Assembly (NCBI GenBank): GCA_012845835.1
Contig: JABAKD010000005.1
Span: 3,197,075-3,261,074 of the forward strand
Source of the DNA: Undaria pinnatifida
Lineage: Eukaryota; Sar; Phaeophyceae; Laminariales; Alariaceae
Length of the DNA stretch: 64,000 nt
Reading direction: 5' to 3'
Of the stretch, positions 44,720 through 54,919 are shown piece after piece; position 1 is the first letter of the stretch, and each line of letters opens with the position of its first letter. A program made the translations under genes and the position numbers. Under the pieces are notes generated by a model. The model saw nothing but the letters and a program-made list of their open reading frames with translations. It was not told the origin of the DNA and did no database searches.

Positions 44720-44975
44720 TACCCTATGCGACGTTCTGGACAAGCCGTGGTCGCCTGTGCCATCTCCTTCTCGCCCCCCTAAACATGCCTTCATTCTTAT
44801 CGCGCATGGGGTTCGTCGTTCCATTGTTCGTCGATTGGCATCGAATTTCGGCAACTCGCGCCCTCGCACCTCCGGGCCTGTAAAAAACAAATGATAACGT
44901 CCTGCGAGATTCGAACTCACGACACCCACCTCACTAGTTACGCGGCTTACCATCGAACCACCGGGGACGCCGGCA
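44720..44975 (-). mobile_element. tRNA-headed SINE-like element
   Basis: Minus-strand head at about 44972-44890: GCGTCC/GGACGT acceptor-like pairing, a box A-like TGGTTCGATGG, and a T-arm GTGAG-TTCGAAT-CTCGC (box B). The anticodon stem does not pair well, so it is not a convincing functional tRNA. A non-tRNA body follows (44870-44725) that recurs at 50045-50185 in the same orientation (CTGGACAAGCCGTGGTC, TTATCGCGCAT.GGGTT, TTGTTCGTCGA, GCGCCCTCGC/ACGCTCTCGC). Confidence 0.6.
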
Positions 44976-44976
44976 A

Positions 44977-45470
44977 ATGAAAACTGAGAACCACGCCTAC
45001 GTAGGCGAGATAGAAATCACGACTACTGGGACATTTAGGAGACATCCCCGGGTTCCAGGCCTTGTGCTTCAGGCTGGAGTTAGCGTTAAGAATAGGGAGA
45101 GGTACAGGGTTGGGGCTACGCGGCGGTATCGAAAGCTGCGAGAGCTGATGCGACGGGATATGACGGGCTTATGGCGTGACACACCCCTTAAGGTTGAAGC
45201 AGGGTTTATAGTCCACGAAAGACGCTGTTGCAGGGATTCGACGTCGTTAGAGACTGCTCTGTGAGAGCTGGCTGTGTATTTTTGGATGGAGTGGTTGAGG
45301 CGAGAATATGCGAAACACAAGGCCTGTAACCGGGGGAAGGCTCCGATTTGCCCCCGCGGCCGTGCTTCAAATATATTGCACGAAGAGACCACACGGGCGA
45401 CAATTGATTGCGATATAATCAAGCGTCTAATGGACGAAGAGCGTGCAGAACTATTATTGTAAGAGTTCTA
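44977..45470 (+). other. Uncertain open frames, ORFan
   Basis: 44977-45264 and 45274-45462 on the plus strand hold basic peptides (RRYRKLRELMRRDM; RRYAKH-like WLRREYAKHKAC). No family is recognised, and a minus-strand frame covers the same DNA. Confidence 0.15.
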
Positions 45471-45684
45471 TTTAATACTATTAATAGAGTGTCACCATGC
45501 ACTGATACACGCGTGTCGCACATCTCCTTACGTTGCAGACTCGACGCATCCCCATCGTCTAGGGTCTAGGAAATTTCGGAGAAGTTTCACGCTTTTTAGG
45601 GGAATTTGCGAGAAATTTCGAGATTGCTAGTGATCGTCAGTGTACTTCGACACTCCACCAGAAGTCAATACAAGGTGGGGGGGG

Positions 45685-46235
45685 GGCGGACACGATTTAA
45701 GAGAGCTCGATTCAAGAGATGGCAAATGGCTTGGTTCGGGCATGCTAAAATCTACACAATACCCATTCTGATTCAAGATAAATACCGGCAAAAAGAGAGT
45801 TCGATTCTAAGAGAAACACTGATTCATGAGATGGAAAATGGCTTGGCAAGGACATACCAAAAAATACATAGTACCCAATTCCGAATACAAGATAAATACC
45901 GGTTTAAGAGAGGTCTACTTGGCCTGATATCTCCTCCCTCAAATCGTACCGTACCCCGCCCTGTAAGGTGCAAGGGATTATACGACCGCCGACGGCGACC
46001 ATCAACGTCCACAAGTTCAAGACAAGGCACGTGCTATGATACGGACATTCTAATAAATCTACAAAATGCCCCAACTCCGATCGAAGATAAAATGCCGGTT
46101 TAAGGTGAGTTCTTACTTGGCCTGACACCTGACGCACCCCTCTCTTAAACCGTATCCCGCCCCCCCCCTTGTAAGGATTTATACGACCGCCGCCGCCGAC
46201 CACCTACGCCCACACGTTGAATACATGACACGTAC
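45685..46235. repeat. Nested direct repeats
   Basis: GAGATGG.AAATGGCTTGG, ATACCCA, TTC.GAT.CAAGATAAATACCGG occurs at 45716-45790 and 45830-45902. A larger unit (TACTTGGCCTGA, CCGTA.CCCGCCC, TATACGACCGCCG, CACGT.CTA) occurs at 45915-46040 and 46110-46240. Confidence 0.8.
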
Positions 46236-46239
46236 TACG

Positions 46240-46835
46240 ATAGAGGTGCGGTATACCACATTTTGGCGAAAAAAAAACGAATGGCGGGGTTCCCAAAATC
46301 GTCCGAATGTAGTAATCAAATCCGAATGACGGGGGAAACCGTCCGAATATAGTTCATGTTTTTACAATACACATATTTTTACACTCGAGAGTCGTTCCTC
46401 GCTGACAATGCGAAGGAAGGCTCTCTCCTTCGCCCACATCGCATACAAGAAAAGTGCCCTCTTGGCAGTGGGGAAAACGCCGCCACGTAAACTGGGGCCC
46501 TCTCGTGGAGTATATAGGGGCTTCATACGATCGAGGTACGTACGGTATACCACTTTTTGGCAAAAAAAAAGCGAATGACAGGGTTCCTTAAAATCCAAAA
46601 TCGTCCGAATGTAATCAAATCTGAATGACTGGGAAAACGTCCCAATATATTTCATGTTTTTACTATATACATTATATGTACACTACGTCGTAGAGAGTCG
46701 TCCTTCCCCGACAATGCGAAGGAAGGCTCTCTCCTTGGCCCACATCGCACACAAGAAAAGTGCCCTTGGCAGCGGGAAAAACGCTGCCACGTAAACTGGG
46801 ACCCTCTCGTAGAGAATATACCTGGTAGACGCTTC
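46240..46835. repeat. Tandem duplication, unit about 290 bp
   Basis: GGTATACCAC.TTTTTGGC, AATCGTCCGAATGTA, TTCATGTTTTTAC, GACAATGCGAAGGAAGGCTC and GCCACGTAAACTGGG occur in order at 46250-46500 and again at 46541-46800. Confidence 0.92.
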
Positions 46836-46927
46836 ATACCATGGGATATATCTAGATGGGATAATTTATCTGGCTACACTTTCATTGTTCTCGAAACAAG
46901 ATTTCGGGGTGGGGTGAAGAGCTCAAG

Positions 46928-47018
46928 TTAACGCCTTTATAACTGGAAACCCGTTCTTGGGGACAAAATTACTTGGAATTAGTATTGGGAGGGTTTCTTG
47001 GGGCTCTACAGGGGTTAA
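46928..47018 (+). mobile_element. TTAA-flanked mini inverted-repeat element, best copy
   Basis: TTAACGCCTTTATAACTGG at the left, GGCTCTACAGGGGTTAA at the right, 91 bp. The core GGGGACAAAATTACTTGGAA continues to TTAGTATTGGGAGGG. Confidence 0.85.
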
Positions 47019-47084
47019 GAACTTTGCAGGGAAAAACACGGGTGCAAATCCACCGTACAATCAGTAGCATGAGTCGCGGTGATG

Positions 47085-47310
47085 AGTCAACAGCAGTTGC
47101 AAACATCCGCCATCGAAGAATGTATCACACCACGTCACACACGGCTCGCAAAGATGACTTCCGACGAGATCCTCGATCCCACAGCTGAAGCGTATGTTTG
47201 CTTACATTAATACACCCTGCGGCGCGAGTCCTACGCACAGCGGGCGTGCAAAAGGGACTGTCGGCGAGACCCTCGATCGCACAGCTGAAGCGCATGTTGG
47301 CTTATACTCC
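47085..47310 (+). repeat. Diverged R1 tail, duplicated
   Basis: GCTCGCAAAGATGACTTCCG, GATCC CTCGATCCCACAGCTGAAGCGTATG, repeated at 47262-47300 as ACCCTCGATCGCACAGCTGAAGCGCATG. Confidence 0.55.
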
Positions 47311-47319
47311 GGAGTACAA

Positions 47320-48100
47320 AGATATCCTGATGCGAGAGTCTTATGGATAGCGACAAAATTACAGTAGTGCGTCGCAATGAACAATACTCCGAGTACACTG
47401 CTTTGGGGGGCAACGCTCGGACTACTCTACAGAAGCACTGCTACCCTTGCTGTACTTGAAGTATAACTATTAATACATCGTATATACGTGCCTGGTAGCG
47501 CTCGCTGTATTGCACGAGGGAGAAACAAGTATAATGCTCGCACAAGCGCACGAGCCTTCGTGCAGGGGCAAAAAACATCGCCCCAAAACTACAGGTGCAT
47601 TTTGCGGCTGGATAATCCAACGTTTAACGACAACAGGCCGTCACACCAGTACGTATACCAGTACATACCTTTGCTGTTCAAGCTATGTATCAAGAATACT
47701 AGTACATAGTACGAGGTACAAAACAAAGACCCGGAGCGCAACGTCCGCGAAACAGGAGCTTTTTGCAAACCAGAAGCGTTTTGCTACGAAAGCATTTTAC
47801 AAAACATTTTTCATGGCTACTCCTAGCAATACGGCAGACGACGCCATCCAACCAACATTGGGGGCTGCAACGATCTTGGTGTTTAGAATCACCCCACTCC
47901 AGGAATAGGAGCACCCAAGAAGACTCTGGACTACTAGCAATCTATCAATAACGTAAGCGTATCTACAGTAGTAGTTAAACCAGAAGCAACAACACAAGCA
48001 GTCTCATTGTACTAATAGTCTCCTTACATCATACCAGGTAGAAATAGTAGATCAGGCAAATACTACGTGATACAATACTCCGGAGTCAAAATTAAAATAC
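47320..48100. other. No recognisable gene
   Basis: Moderate-GC DNA. Short frames on both strands show no family motif. Confidence 0.5.
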
Positions 48101-48104
48101 ACTC

Positions 48105-48390
48105 TATTAATAGCTGTGAGATCGAATATTTTGTCGAAACTCATCCATGCAAGCTGTGTGTGATACTTCGATCGCGCGTATTACGGGTTCTGTGTCCTCA
48201 TTAAGGATATAAGTCGGCTTCTCCCCTTGCAACTACAGTGTAGCTATCAGGGTCAACAGGGTGATGTTAGTCAGTCTGTGCGCGGAAACTATAAAACCCG
48301 TTTCTGAGGGGGACAAAATCTGACAGCTGTGGAAGGAAATGCATCCGTTTATCAAATGAATCCTGTAAGTCGAATAACCGGTGAGGGGAC
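48105..48390 (-). repeat. Dispersed element R1, minus-strand copy
   Basis: Nearly full length: from CCCTCACCGGTTATTCGAC (48385) to GATCTCACAGCTATTAATAG and GAGTGTATTTTAA (about 48103). An extra ATTAATA interrupts the terminal CAGCTGGAG box. Confidence 0.88.
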
Positions 48391-48456
48391 TACGTAATAT
48401 ACTCTCCACATCTACTCAGCAAGTACGAGTAATAGTTCATTATAAATAGTAGCAGT

Positions 48457-48702
48457 ATGGAACCTGGCACTATTCATGTACTTGTAGCATTTTCAAGCGA
48501 AAGCGCTCTCGACTTCGTAGACTTTAAACTCTGTATAAAAAAACAAAAAGGAGTTCGTACAGAAAAATCCCAATGCTCCGATTGGTTTTCCATAATGGCC
48601 TTTCCAGGAGTGTGCCCTCCGGGATTCCGACCCGCATGCCCCCCCGGCACAACCTCAGGTCAGAAATGCCGAAACCCATCATTGCAACCGGGTGGTAGGT
48701 AG
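48457..48702 (+). other. Uncertain small ORF
   Basis: Ends with a Cys/Pro-rich CPPGFRPACPPGTTSGQKC segment, with an ATG also at 48595. No family recognised. Confidence 0.2.
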
Positions 48703-49015
48703 TGCGCTGCTACCGGGGGTGTAAGTCCCCATGACGGTGACCCCCCCGGGTGATACAGCAGTACAGACAGTACCAGGGGAAAGAAGGACGATTTTACTAA
48801 ACACGGCCAACCCATTCTGCGAACGGAAACCGTATTACCCGCATTGAGGTGGACAACGACAACATCTGATAGCTGTGGAACTCGTAAGAATTCAGTAAAG
48901 TTTCGAATAGGTTTCGTGCTATTTTGCTATCTTGAACAGACAGACACGTGTGCGAGCTGGGCAAGCAACTGCTCTGAATTTCTATGATACAGCATACAGC
49001 AGCAGTGGTCAATTC

Positions 49016-49016
<1 letters not shown>

Positions 49017-49052
<36 letters not shown>
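49017..49052. repeat. (TGC)n microsatellite
   Basis: About twelve TGC/CTG units. Confidence 0.95.
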
Positions 49053-49053
<1 letters not shown>

Positions 49054-50039
49054 GGTGGTATGCGTACATCTACAATATGACATCATACTGCTGTTGCGTC
49101 GTCCTAGAGAGACCGCTGGGTTGCTGCTGGGGTGGTACGTATACGGTATCTATAAATATGACATCATACTACAGTCGGTGTCCTACAGCAGTAGCGTGAC
49201 ACTGCTTGGCAGCCTGGTCTTCGCCGGCATCGCCAACAGCTAGCAGACAGCGGAGCGAGTGTACCTGCAAAACCCTTTCGTGACTTTACAAGAAAAACAC
49301 GTCGATAAAATGTCAAGAATTAATTATCGGCCATACGAGCAACAACCTAAGCTGGCGGGAGATAGGGGGCGTGTCCGAACCCCATACAGGGAGCTGTACC
49401 ACCAGCGCGCTGCAGGGTGCTACCGGTTGCAAGGTTCCCCGTCGGGGGGGTGTTTGGCTTGACATCGCGCGGAGTGGTCGCAAGTTCACAAGAGGAACAC
49501 AAGCGTTCCTATGACCTACAATACCTGTAGCCAAGTATGACACGAAAATAGCTCCTTGGCTCCATGGCACCGCGGAAGTAACCGAGCAAATAACACCCAC
49601 CAGCCCAAACGATTTTAGTCTATACATAACGCCTTTCGTCATTGTTTTACTACCGCTGTAGACTACGCGTGCAGCAATACAACGGGTTCCAAAAACCCTT
49701 GAACGACTTCATAAGAAAAAAGGATCGGGAACAACGTGAAAAAATACAGCCTCGACCATATCAGGTACGACTCAGCACGGGTTGCTGAACGCAGGGTCCG
49801 TATACACCGCCTTCTTGTGGAAACACCGGTCTCAACTGCAAATGTAAGGAGCTTCCGTACGACACCCGCCCCCAGCATGCCGATACATTGTATTTTTATA
49901 AAATAGCTACCCTATGGTTGGGAAAACCGCACTTGTCGTTTTTTAGGTCGCCACAACTACGTCTACAAGAAGAGTAGAGAGTTTTTTTGTTTTTGTTTTT
50001 TCACACATATCTACTTTTCATTTTTTATAATATCTACTT

Positions 50040-50320
50040 TCCAGTTTCTGGACAAGCCGTGGTCACAGGTGTCGTCCCTTCTCTCCCCCGGTTCTTGCCT
50101 TCAATTGTTATCGCGCATAGGGTTACAGCAATCCCGCTGCTCGTCCATTTTTCATCGAGTGTTGCTAACTCACGCTCTCGCGCTCATGAAACTGACCTAT
50201 ACCAGGCTCGAGGATAACCTGATACGCCAACGGGGTGACCGGTGTAGTAGAGAATACTGTGTAGTACAGGGAGCGCGCGGTAACGCGACTCTCACCCGCG
50301 TGTCATGGTTCCCGCGCGTA
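50040..50320. mobile_element. Second copy of the SINE-like body, with a tRNA-like stretch beyond
   Basis: 50045-50185 matches 44725-44870. Further on, 50268-50318 holds GGTAACGCGACTCTCACC, CGCGTGTCATGGTTCCCGCG, which resembles a tRNA anticodon and T-arm region but on the plus strand. It may be unrelated to the body. Confidence 0.45.
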
Positions 50321-50385
50321 TGTAGTGCGGGTGCATGCCCTATACCTCGCCAGCCTGCGCTGCTTCGTGTACGATAGGCGGAGCT

Positions 50386-50787
50386 TCAACTCGACATATT
50401 TTTCAACATTTCCGTTTCCCCTTTGAAGTATCTTAGAAAGAAGGCGTTAATGTTACCATCAATATGATACGTAGTGTGCGCCGCCAGCACTAATAGCATC
50501 ATGCGCGCTGTCGTACAGCTAGTTGCAGTCACAGCGAAGTTCAACGCAAACTCGACGAGCGAAAAAAGCTCACAAGCGAGAATGCTGAAACATACCAGGT
50601 ATGCGATAAAAATGAAAGCAATTACCAGGGGGAGGAAAAGGAAGACACCTGTGACCTGTGACCACGGATTCTGCAGAAGGTCGTTAAGAGTAAAACCTCC
50701 CACGTGTTGTGCTCGAGAGGTACCTGTGGTATGATTGTAAAAACAAACTCGCGCGAAAAGCAACCTGACAATTTCCAAGCACAGCAT
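50386..50787 (-). CDS. Hypothetical membrane protein, 133 aa
   Basis: Intact ATG-to-TGA frame. After a short N-terminus (residues 1-45) come strongly hydrophobic segments: VFLFLPLVIAFIFIAYLVCF, then ILACELFSLVEFALNFAV and MMLLVLAA, consistent with two or three membrane spans. Codon composition is mixed, unlike the low-complexity frames elsewhere. No family is recognised. Its 5' end overlaps the divergent frame at 50704-51042. It may be a real ORFan or part of an unrecognised mobile element. Confidence 0.3.
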   Translation of the reverse strand: MLCLEIVRLLFARVCFYNHTTGTSRAQHVGGFTLNDLLQNPWSQVTGVFLFLPLVIAFIFIAYLVCFSILACELFSLVEFALNFAVTATSCTTARMMLLVLAAHTTYHIDGNINAFFLRYFKGETEMLKNMSS

Positions 50788-51042
50788 CCCACGTCACTTC
50801 GCGCGGTCGACGCTGTAATCGCGTCACTTTTTCTACAGCGTTCGTTTTCCATTGGATTTTCCAAAGGCGTTCAAATCAGCGGGTTAAAAATAGCAAGTCC
50901 CGTAGCCGTTATGCTGAATGAAGTAAGAGCAGAACGCACCCTTGCTCAAACACTAAATCCAGCCTGGCCCAGCGTTCCTGCTTATCACATGTCGGGACCA
51001 ATGGTAGATGGCGGACCATATACTCGTACCATCCCGGTGTAA
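50704..51042 (+). CDS. Hypothetical protein, 112 aa
   Basis: Intact frame ending GGPYTRTIPV. Non-repetitive sequence (ASPVAVMLNEVRAERTLAQT). It overlaps the divergent membrane-protein frame by 84 bp, so both cannot be full-length independent genes unless they share a bidirectional start region. No domain recognised. Confidence 0.25.
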   Translation: MLCSRGTCGMIVKTNSREKQPDNFQAQHPTSLRAVDAVIASLFLQRSFSIGFSKGVQISGLKIASPVAVMLNEVRAERTLAQTLNPAWPSVPAYHMSGPMVDGGPYTRTIPV

Positions 51043-51779
51043 GGTTATTCAAGCGGCATCCTCGTCTTCATACGAGTATTACACCCGGAACTCTATCCCC
51101 CCCTTTCGGTCTTCCAGCTGCAAGAACACATGCCAGTTCAGGGTTATAGGGTTTAATTGTCGGTGAATTATCTGCCTGGCTTTCTTATTTATTTTCCGGT
51201 ACGGGTAATGCTGTAGGATACCAAGTACGACCCAGTTTCTTGTTGGGCGTCCTGTACTGCTGGATCACAAACCTGGGATGTTACCCGACGACGGGTACGA
51301 TAACGCAACAACAATGTACCACGTACCAGGTACTACGTGGTAATAATAATGCTGTACGAACAGGACACGAGTACGTACAGATGCGAGTACGTACATACAG
51401 GGCACGGGGGTACGTAATCATGCGATACGACGATGTTCATATGATAAACGACATGACATGGTGTTCTCATGTTCTCTTTCCAGTCTGTTCTTTCTTTCGC
51501 GAACACAGACACAACCGACATTCCCCGGCGGGCCTGCGACGTTATCCTTCGTTTCCGCGACGTTATCCTTCGTTTCCGTGATGCATTTCTTTCGAGAACA
51601 CAGATGTAACCCGGCGGGCCTGACTCTGCAGCAAAGCCATTCGAATTTCGGTCGGTAGGTGCGTTTGGTAAAAAAAGGGGACAGGTCACTGGCCACCGAA
51701 ACACCCCAAAGAACACGAGATTGCAACGAGGTTGGTGGGTGGGTGCGATCGGTTGGGCTCACTCGCCTCACTATATAGC

Positions 51780-52500
51780 GTCACCACCACCACCGTCCAC
51801 TGTTAATGCCATCACCCACCATCACCATACTACTGCCGCCTGGCTATACAAGCTCTCGCCAGGCACAAGCACAGCAAAGCCCCCCAAAAACGTTAATCCA
51901 ACAGACGACGATCATCCATGATAAGGTAAGATAGATGATAAGACAACCCAGCAGTACGAGCTGCCGCAGCTGCGAATCGTAAAAATGTTGAGCAGTCTGA
52001 TACTCTTTGAGGCAGTACAGCCAGCTCTCCTTTCTTCTTGTTCTCTTCTTCCTTTGTCTGTCTGTCTGTCTCTCTCGCCCATCTCTTATACTCCTCTCTT
52101 TATTTATGCTCGGTTTGGCTGTCTACTTCTTTACCTGCCTGTTTTGTCCCGGCAAGCAAGCACCACAGCACCCCCCACCGCACTGCTTGGTCCCATTTCG
52201 CAGCTCTCGAGCACACACCTTCTCAATCAGACCACGGGCGGTAGTGACAACAGCAGCCTTTTTTTTTCGACAAAAAATTCAGAGTTGCTCACCGCGTCAT
52301 TTCCCCCACTTCTGCCCCTACGATCATCGCCGCCCCTCACGCCGAACCCGGATCTCCGGAAGCCCATATCCCCGTCGTCATCGTCGCTGTCAGCAAGGAT
52401 GGGATCTAATCCTAGACCCTCAAAGCGCGCCATGGCACCTCTCCTTGCCTAGGTGGGCTCTGGTTTGTTGTTGGATTTTCCCCCCAAATTTCAGTTTTTG
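51780..52500. other. No recognisable gene; upstream region of the UBL exon
   Basis: Serine/leucine-rich frames from CT-rich DNA. A TTTTTGCTGTCAG acceptor-like sequence at 52496-52507 precedes the next exon. Confidence 0.4.
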
Positions 52501-52622
52501 CTGTCAGGAGTTCGACATTGGAAATGCGGGATTCTTATCCAGGGGGTCTCAACCCACAGCACTACTTGCTTGCGGCCCAACACACATCAGAGAGGGGCAA
52601 GAGTACGCACCCTGACAGCGAC

Positions 52623-52841
52623 ATGAGCGCGCTAGAGCTGAACGAGGGCAAACCATCCGGTTCGGAAGAACCTCTGCCACCTGATCCTGCGGTAGCACCC
52701 GCCAGCGTGGAGTCTGGCAGTGGTGCTGGTGCCGCAAGTTCCGAGAGCGAGATTGAAAGTTGCACTCTGGTTGCGAAATGGCAAGGGAACTTGATCGAGC
52801 TACCTGTTCTTCCTAAAAGCACTACGATAGGCGAGGTCAAG
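52623..52841 (+). CDS. First coding exon of a ubiquitin-like-domain protein (UBLCP1/USP14 type)
   Basis: 73 codons from ATG at 52623, open upstream to an in-frame ATG at 52524. The N-terminus is acidic and Pro/Ser rich. The final 25 residues (CTLVAKWQGNLIELPVLP, then STTIGEVK) match the first beta-hairpin of the ubiquitin-like fold at the start of the CTD phosphatase UBLCP1 and the deubiquitinase USP14, where the pattern is hydrophobic-x-V-K-W-x-G. The frame then hits GCAAGT, a consensus GC donor, in phase 0, and soon stops if not spliced. The rest of the domain (a TGV.P.RQK helix) is not visible downstream in this window, so the next exon is missing or beyond the transposon block. Confidence 0.5.
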
Positions 52842-52844
52842 GCA

Positions 52845-53690
52845 AGTGCTAGATATCACGCAGTACTGCTGTACGTAGCTTATTCGTAGATTGCGACGTG
52901 TCGGGGCTTTAGCTCAATGCACGTTTTTCAAAAAGTATTTCGGGGTGAACCGGTAAGAGGAAAAATAAGGGGCATCTGGAAAAAGGCGGCCTCTTTCGCT
53001 GGTTGTACCATTCTGTCAGGGAATGTAAGCACCGTTTTGTATTTATTTTAATAGGTAAACGAACCTTATGTTTTCGTACATAGTGCTTCTAGCCTACACA
53101 TGTACAGTGCAACCAGTGCCCGGAAAGTTAAGGACCATATTGTTTGATATTTATAGAGCAAAAAGTCATTATGTTTCAGTATGTAGCGGTACCAGGCTTC
53201 ACATTTTTATGTGACGAGTGTCCGGAAATTTTAGTATCGTGTTGTATTCATATTAATCCTAAAATGATCCTTATATTTACGTACATAGTGCTACATACAT
53301 GTGATGTGTGTTCGTGAATGAAATAACCGTTTTGTATAGATATTTATTAATTAACGGTCCTTGTATATCCGTACATCTTGGTGTCAGGCTGTCATGTGAT
53401 GTGTAAGAAAGGTGCGTCGGTTGGGCAACTATAAGCAGCTACGTATAGGTGCAGTAGAAGTACATCTTGTAAAGCAAGTATCTTGACGTTATGTTGAAGT
53501 CAGGTTGAAGTTTGACATCCGAGCAGGTGTCGGATGCCGAGGTGGCGAATAGCCTGTTGCTTTACGTCTAGTAGGTCTCCTTTAATACGTCCAAAATAAC
53601 GAAATCACGAAACATGTCGATATACCTGCGAGTCTACTCGTACCATATTTTCATGAATTTCACCTTGTGTGATGTGTGATATATCCACGT
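52845..53690. other. Intronic or intergenic DNA with diverged tandem repeats
   Basis: Degenerate units of about 115-120 bp: GTACATAGTGC, ACATGT...GTGT.CCGG/GTG, TTTTGTAT, TATTTAT at 53040-53400 (for example TTCGTACATAGTGCT at 53074 and TACGTACATAGTGCT at 53279). Confidence 0.5.
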
Positions 53691-53754
53691 TACCGCGCAC
53701 AGATTGAGGTGCGCACAGATTGAGGTGCCCCCCCGCCCCCCCCCCACCTCCCCC

Positions 53755-54915
53755 TTTTCAACCCCCTGCCCCCACGCCCTTAAAAACTCCGCCTTCCCCT
53801 CACCGGTTACACGTCTTGCAGTGTATACTTGATAAACTGATGCATTCCTTCCACAGCCGTCAGATTTCGCCCCCCTGAGACCGGTGACAATGAAAGGCCA
53901 AATTTTGAAATTCCCGAAGATCACACCCAAACTTTGCCTGAACGGTCGCCTCTATGGACCCAATTTGGTGTTTTTTTTTCTAACTTTCCAGAATTCCGGG
54001 AAAAAAACGATTTCTCGCGGCGATCTTGGCCAACATCGGCCTGAGAATTTCTCAAGGAGATGTTTGATTAGACGCGGCGCAATTTCGTGTTCTCCACACA
54101 CTTCGTTCGACAAAATGAACGACAGCGTCGTGAACTCTGAACGTGGCGAGCTCGTTGGCGGCTCCGACCCCCCCTTTTTATGTAAAGCGCTCACTCTACG
54201 GCCGGTGATTTGTGGCGGGCGCCGATCAGGCTTCTGTTATAAACACGTTTGGCGGCTGGTGTGCAGAAAAACTGAGACTAGAACTCCCTATCGTCTCCCA
54301 ACGGGCGAAAAACAGAATTTTGAGAGCATGTGACGGAAGACCACAGGACAACGCAAGCAACCTCTCACGCCCTTGGGCATGGATCGAGATGAACTTTTCA
54401 ACGCTGTCACCTACACTCATGTGGCCTTGTCCGGAATGAAGAGTGACCATGGGTTGTCTGTCTCGAGATCGAAGGTCATTCGTGTTTAGTGAGCAGTGTT
54501 GGTCAAGGCTTGATGAAAAATAGATAAATTGACCTGTTGGACCGCATGACCAAATAAAGAGCCAGAAGAAAAACGTTTTAGTGATATTTTCCCCATAGCG
54601 ACGTTACCCGGAATCTTTCAGCAAATAACCCCCAAAAGAAGTTTGCAAACTTTTTGGCCAAACCATCGGCTTTCCATTGTCATCGGTCCGAACCAACGTT
54701 TTTTTTTTATAGTTTCCACGCACAGATTGATTAACATCACCCTGTTGACCCTGATACAAGCTACACTAACTGCTGTAGTTCTAAGGGGAGTCGCCGACCT
54801 ATATCCTTAATGAGGACACGCACCCAGTGATACGCGCGGTCGGAGTGTCACACATAGCAGCTTGCAAATATGAGTTTAGACGTAATCTTCGATCTCACAG
54901 CTGGAGTGTATTTTT
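53755..54915 (+). repeat. Element R1 split by an inserted 0.8-kb segment
   Basis: The left half (ACTCCGCCTTCCCCTCACCG to GTCAGATTTCGCCCCCCTGA) ends at about 53883. The right half (TATAGTTTCCACGCACAGAT to CGATCTCACAGCTGGAGTGT) starts at about 54707. In intact copies these are adjacent. The intervening DNA carries the helicase remnant. Confidence 0.8.
53890..54490 (+). pseudogene. Helitron/Pif1-like helicase C-terminal remnant
   Basis: Translating piecewise: LIRRGAISCSPHTS.DKMND at about 54066-54125 fits the segment between helicase motifs (the 'ILAPTN...VDEIN' region of Helitron/Pif1 proteins). RKTTGQ (54340) resembles the HK.QGQT motif. ELFNAVTYTHVALSGMKSDHG and LSVSRSKVIRV (54388-54489, TAG stop) matches the YVALSR.KS..GL.V motif VI with Arg changed to Gly. 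The pieces lie in different frames, so it is non-functional. The loss of the motif VI Arg is itself expected to inactivate. Confidence 0.5.
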
Positions 54916-54919
54916 TTTT

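Noticed and set aside
44890-44972. Functional tRNA gene on the minus strand
   Set aside because: Acceptor, D- and T-arms pair reasonably, but no 5-bp anticodon stem can be formed, and the segment is joined to a repeated body.
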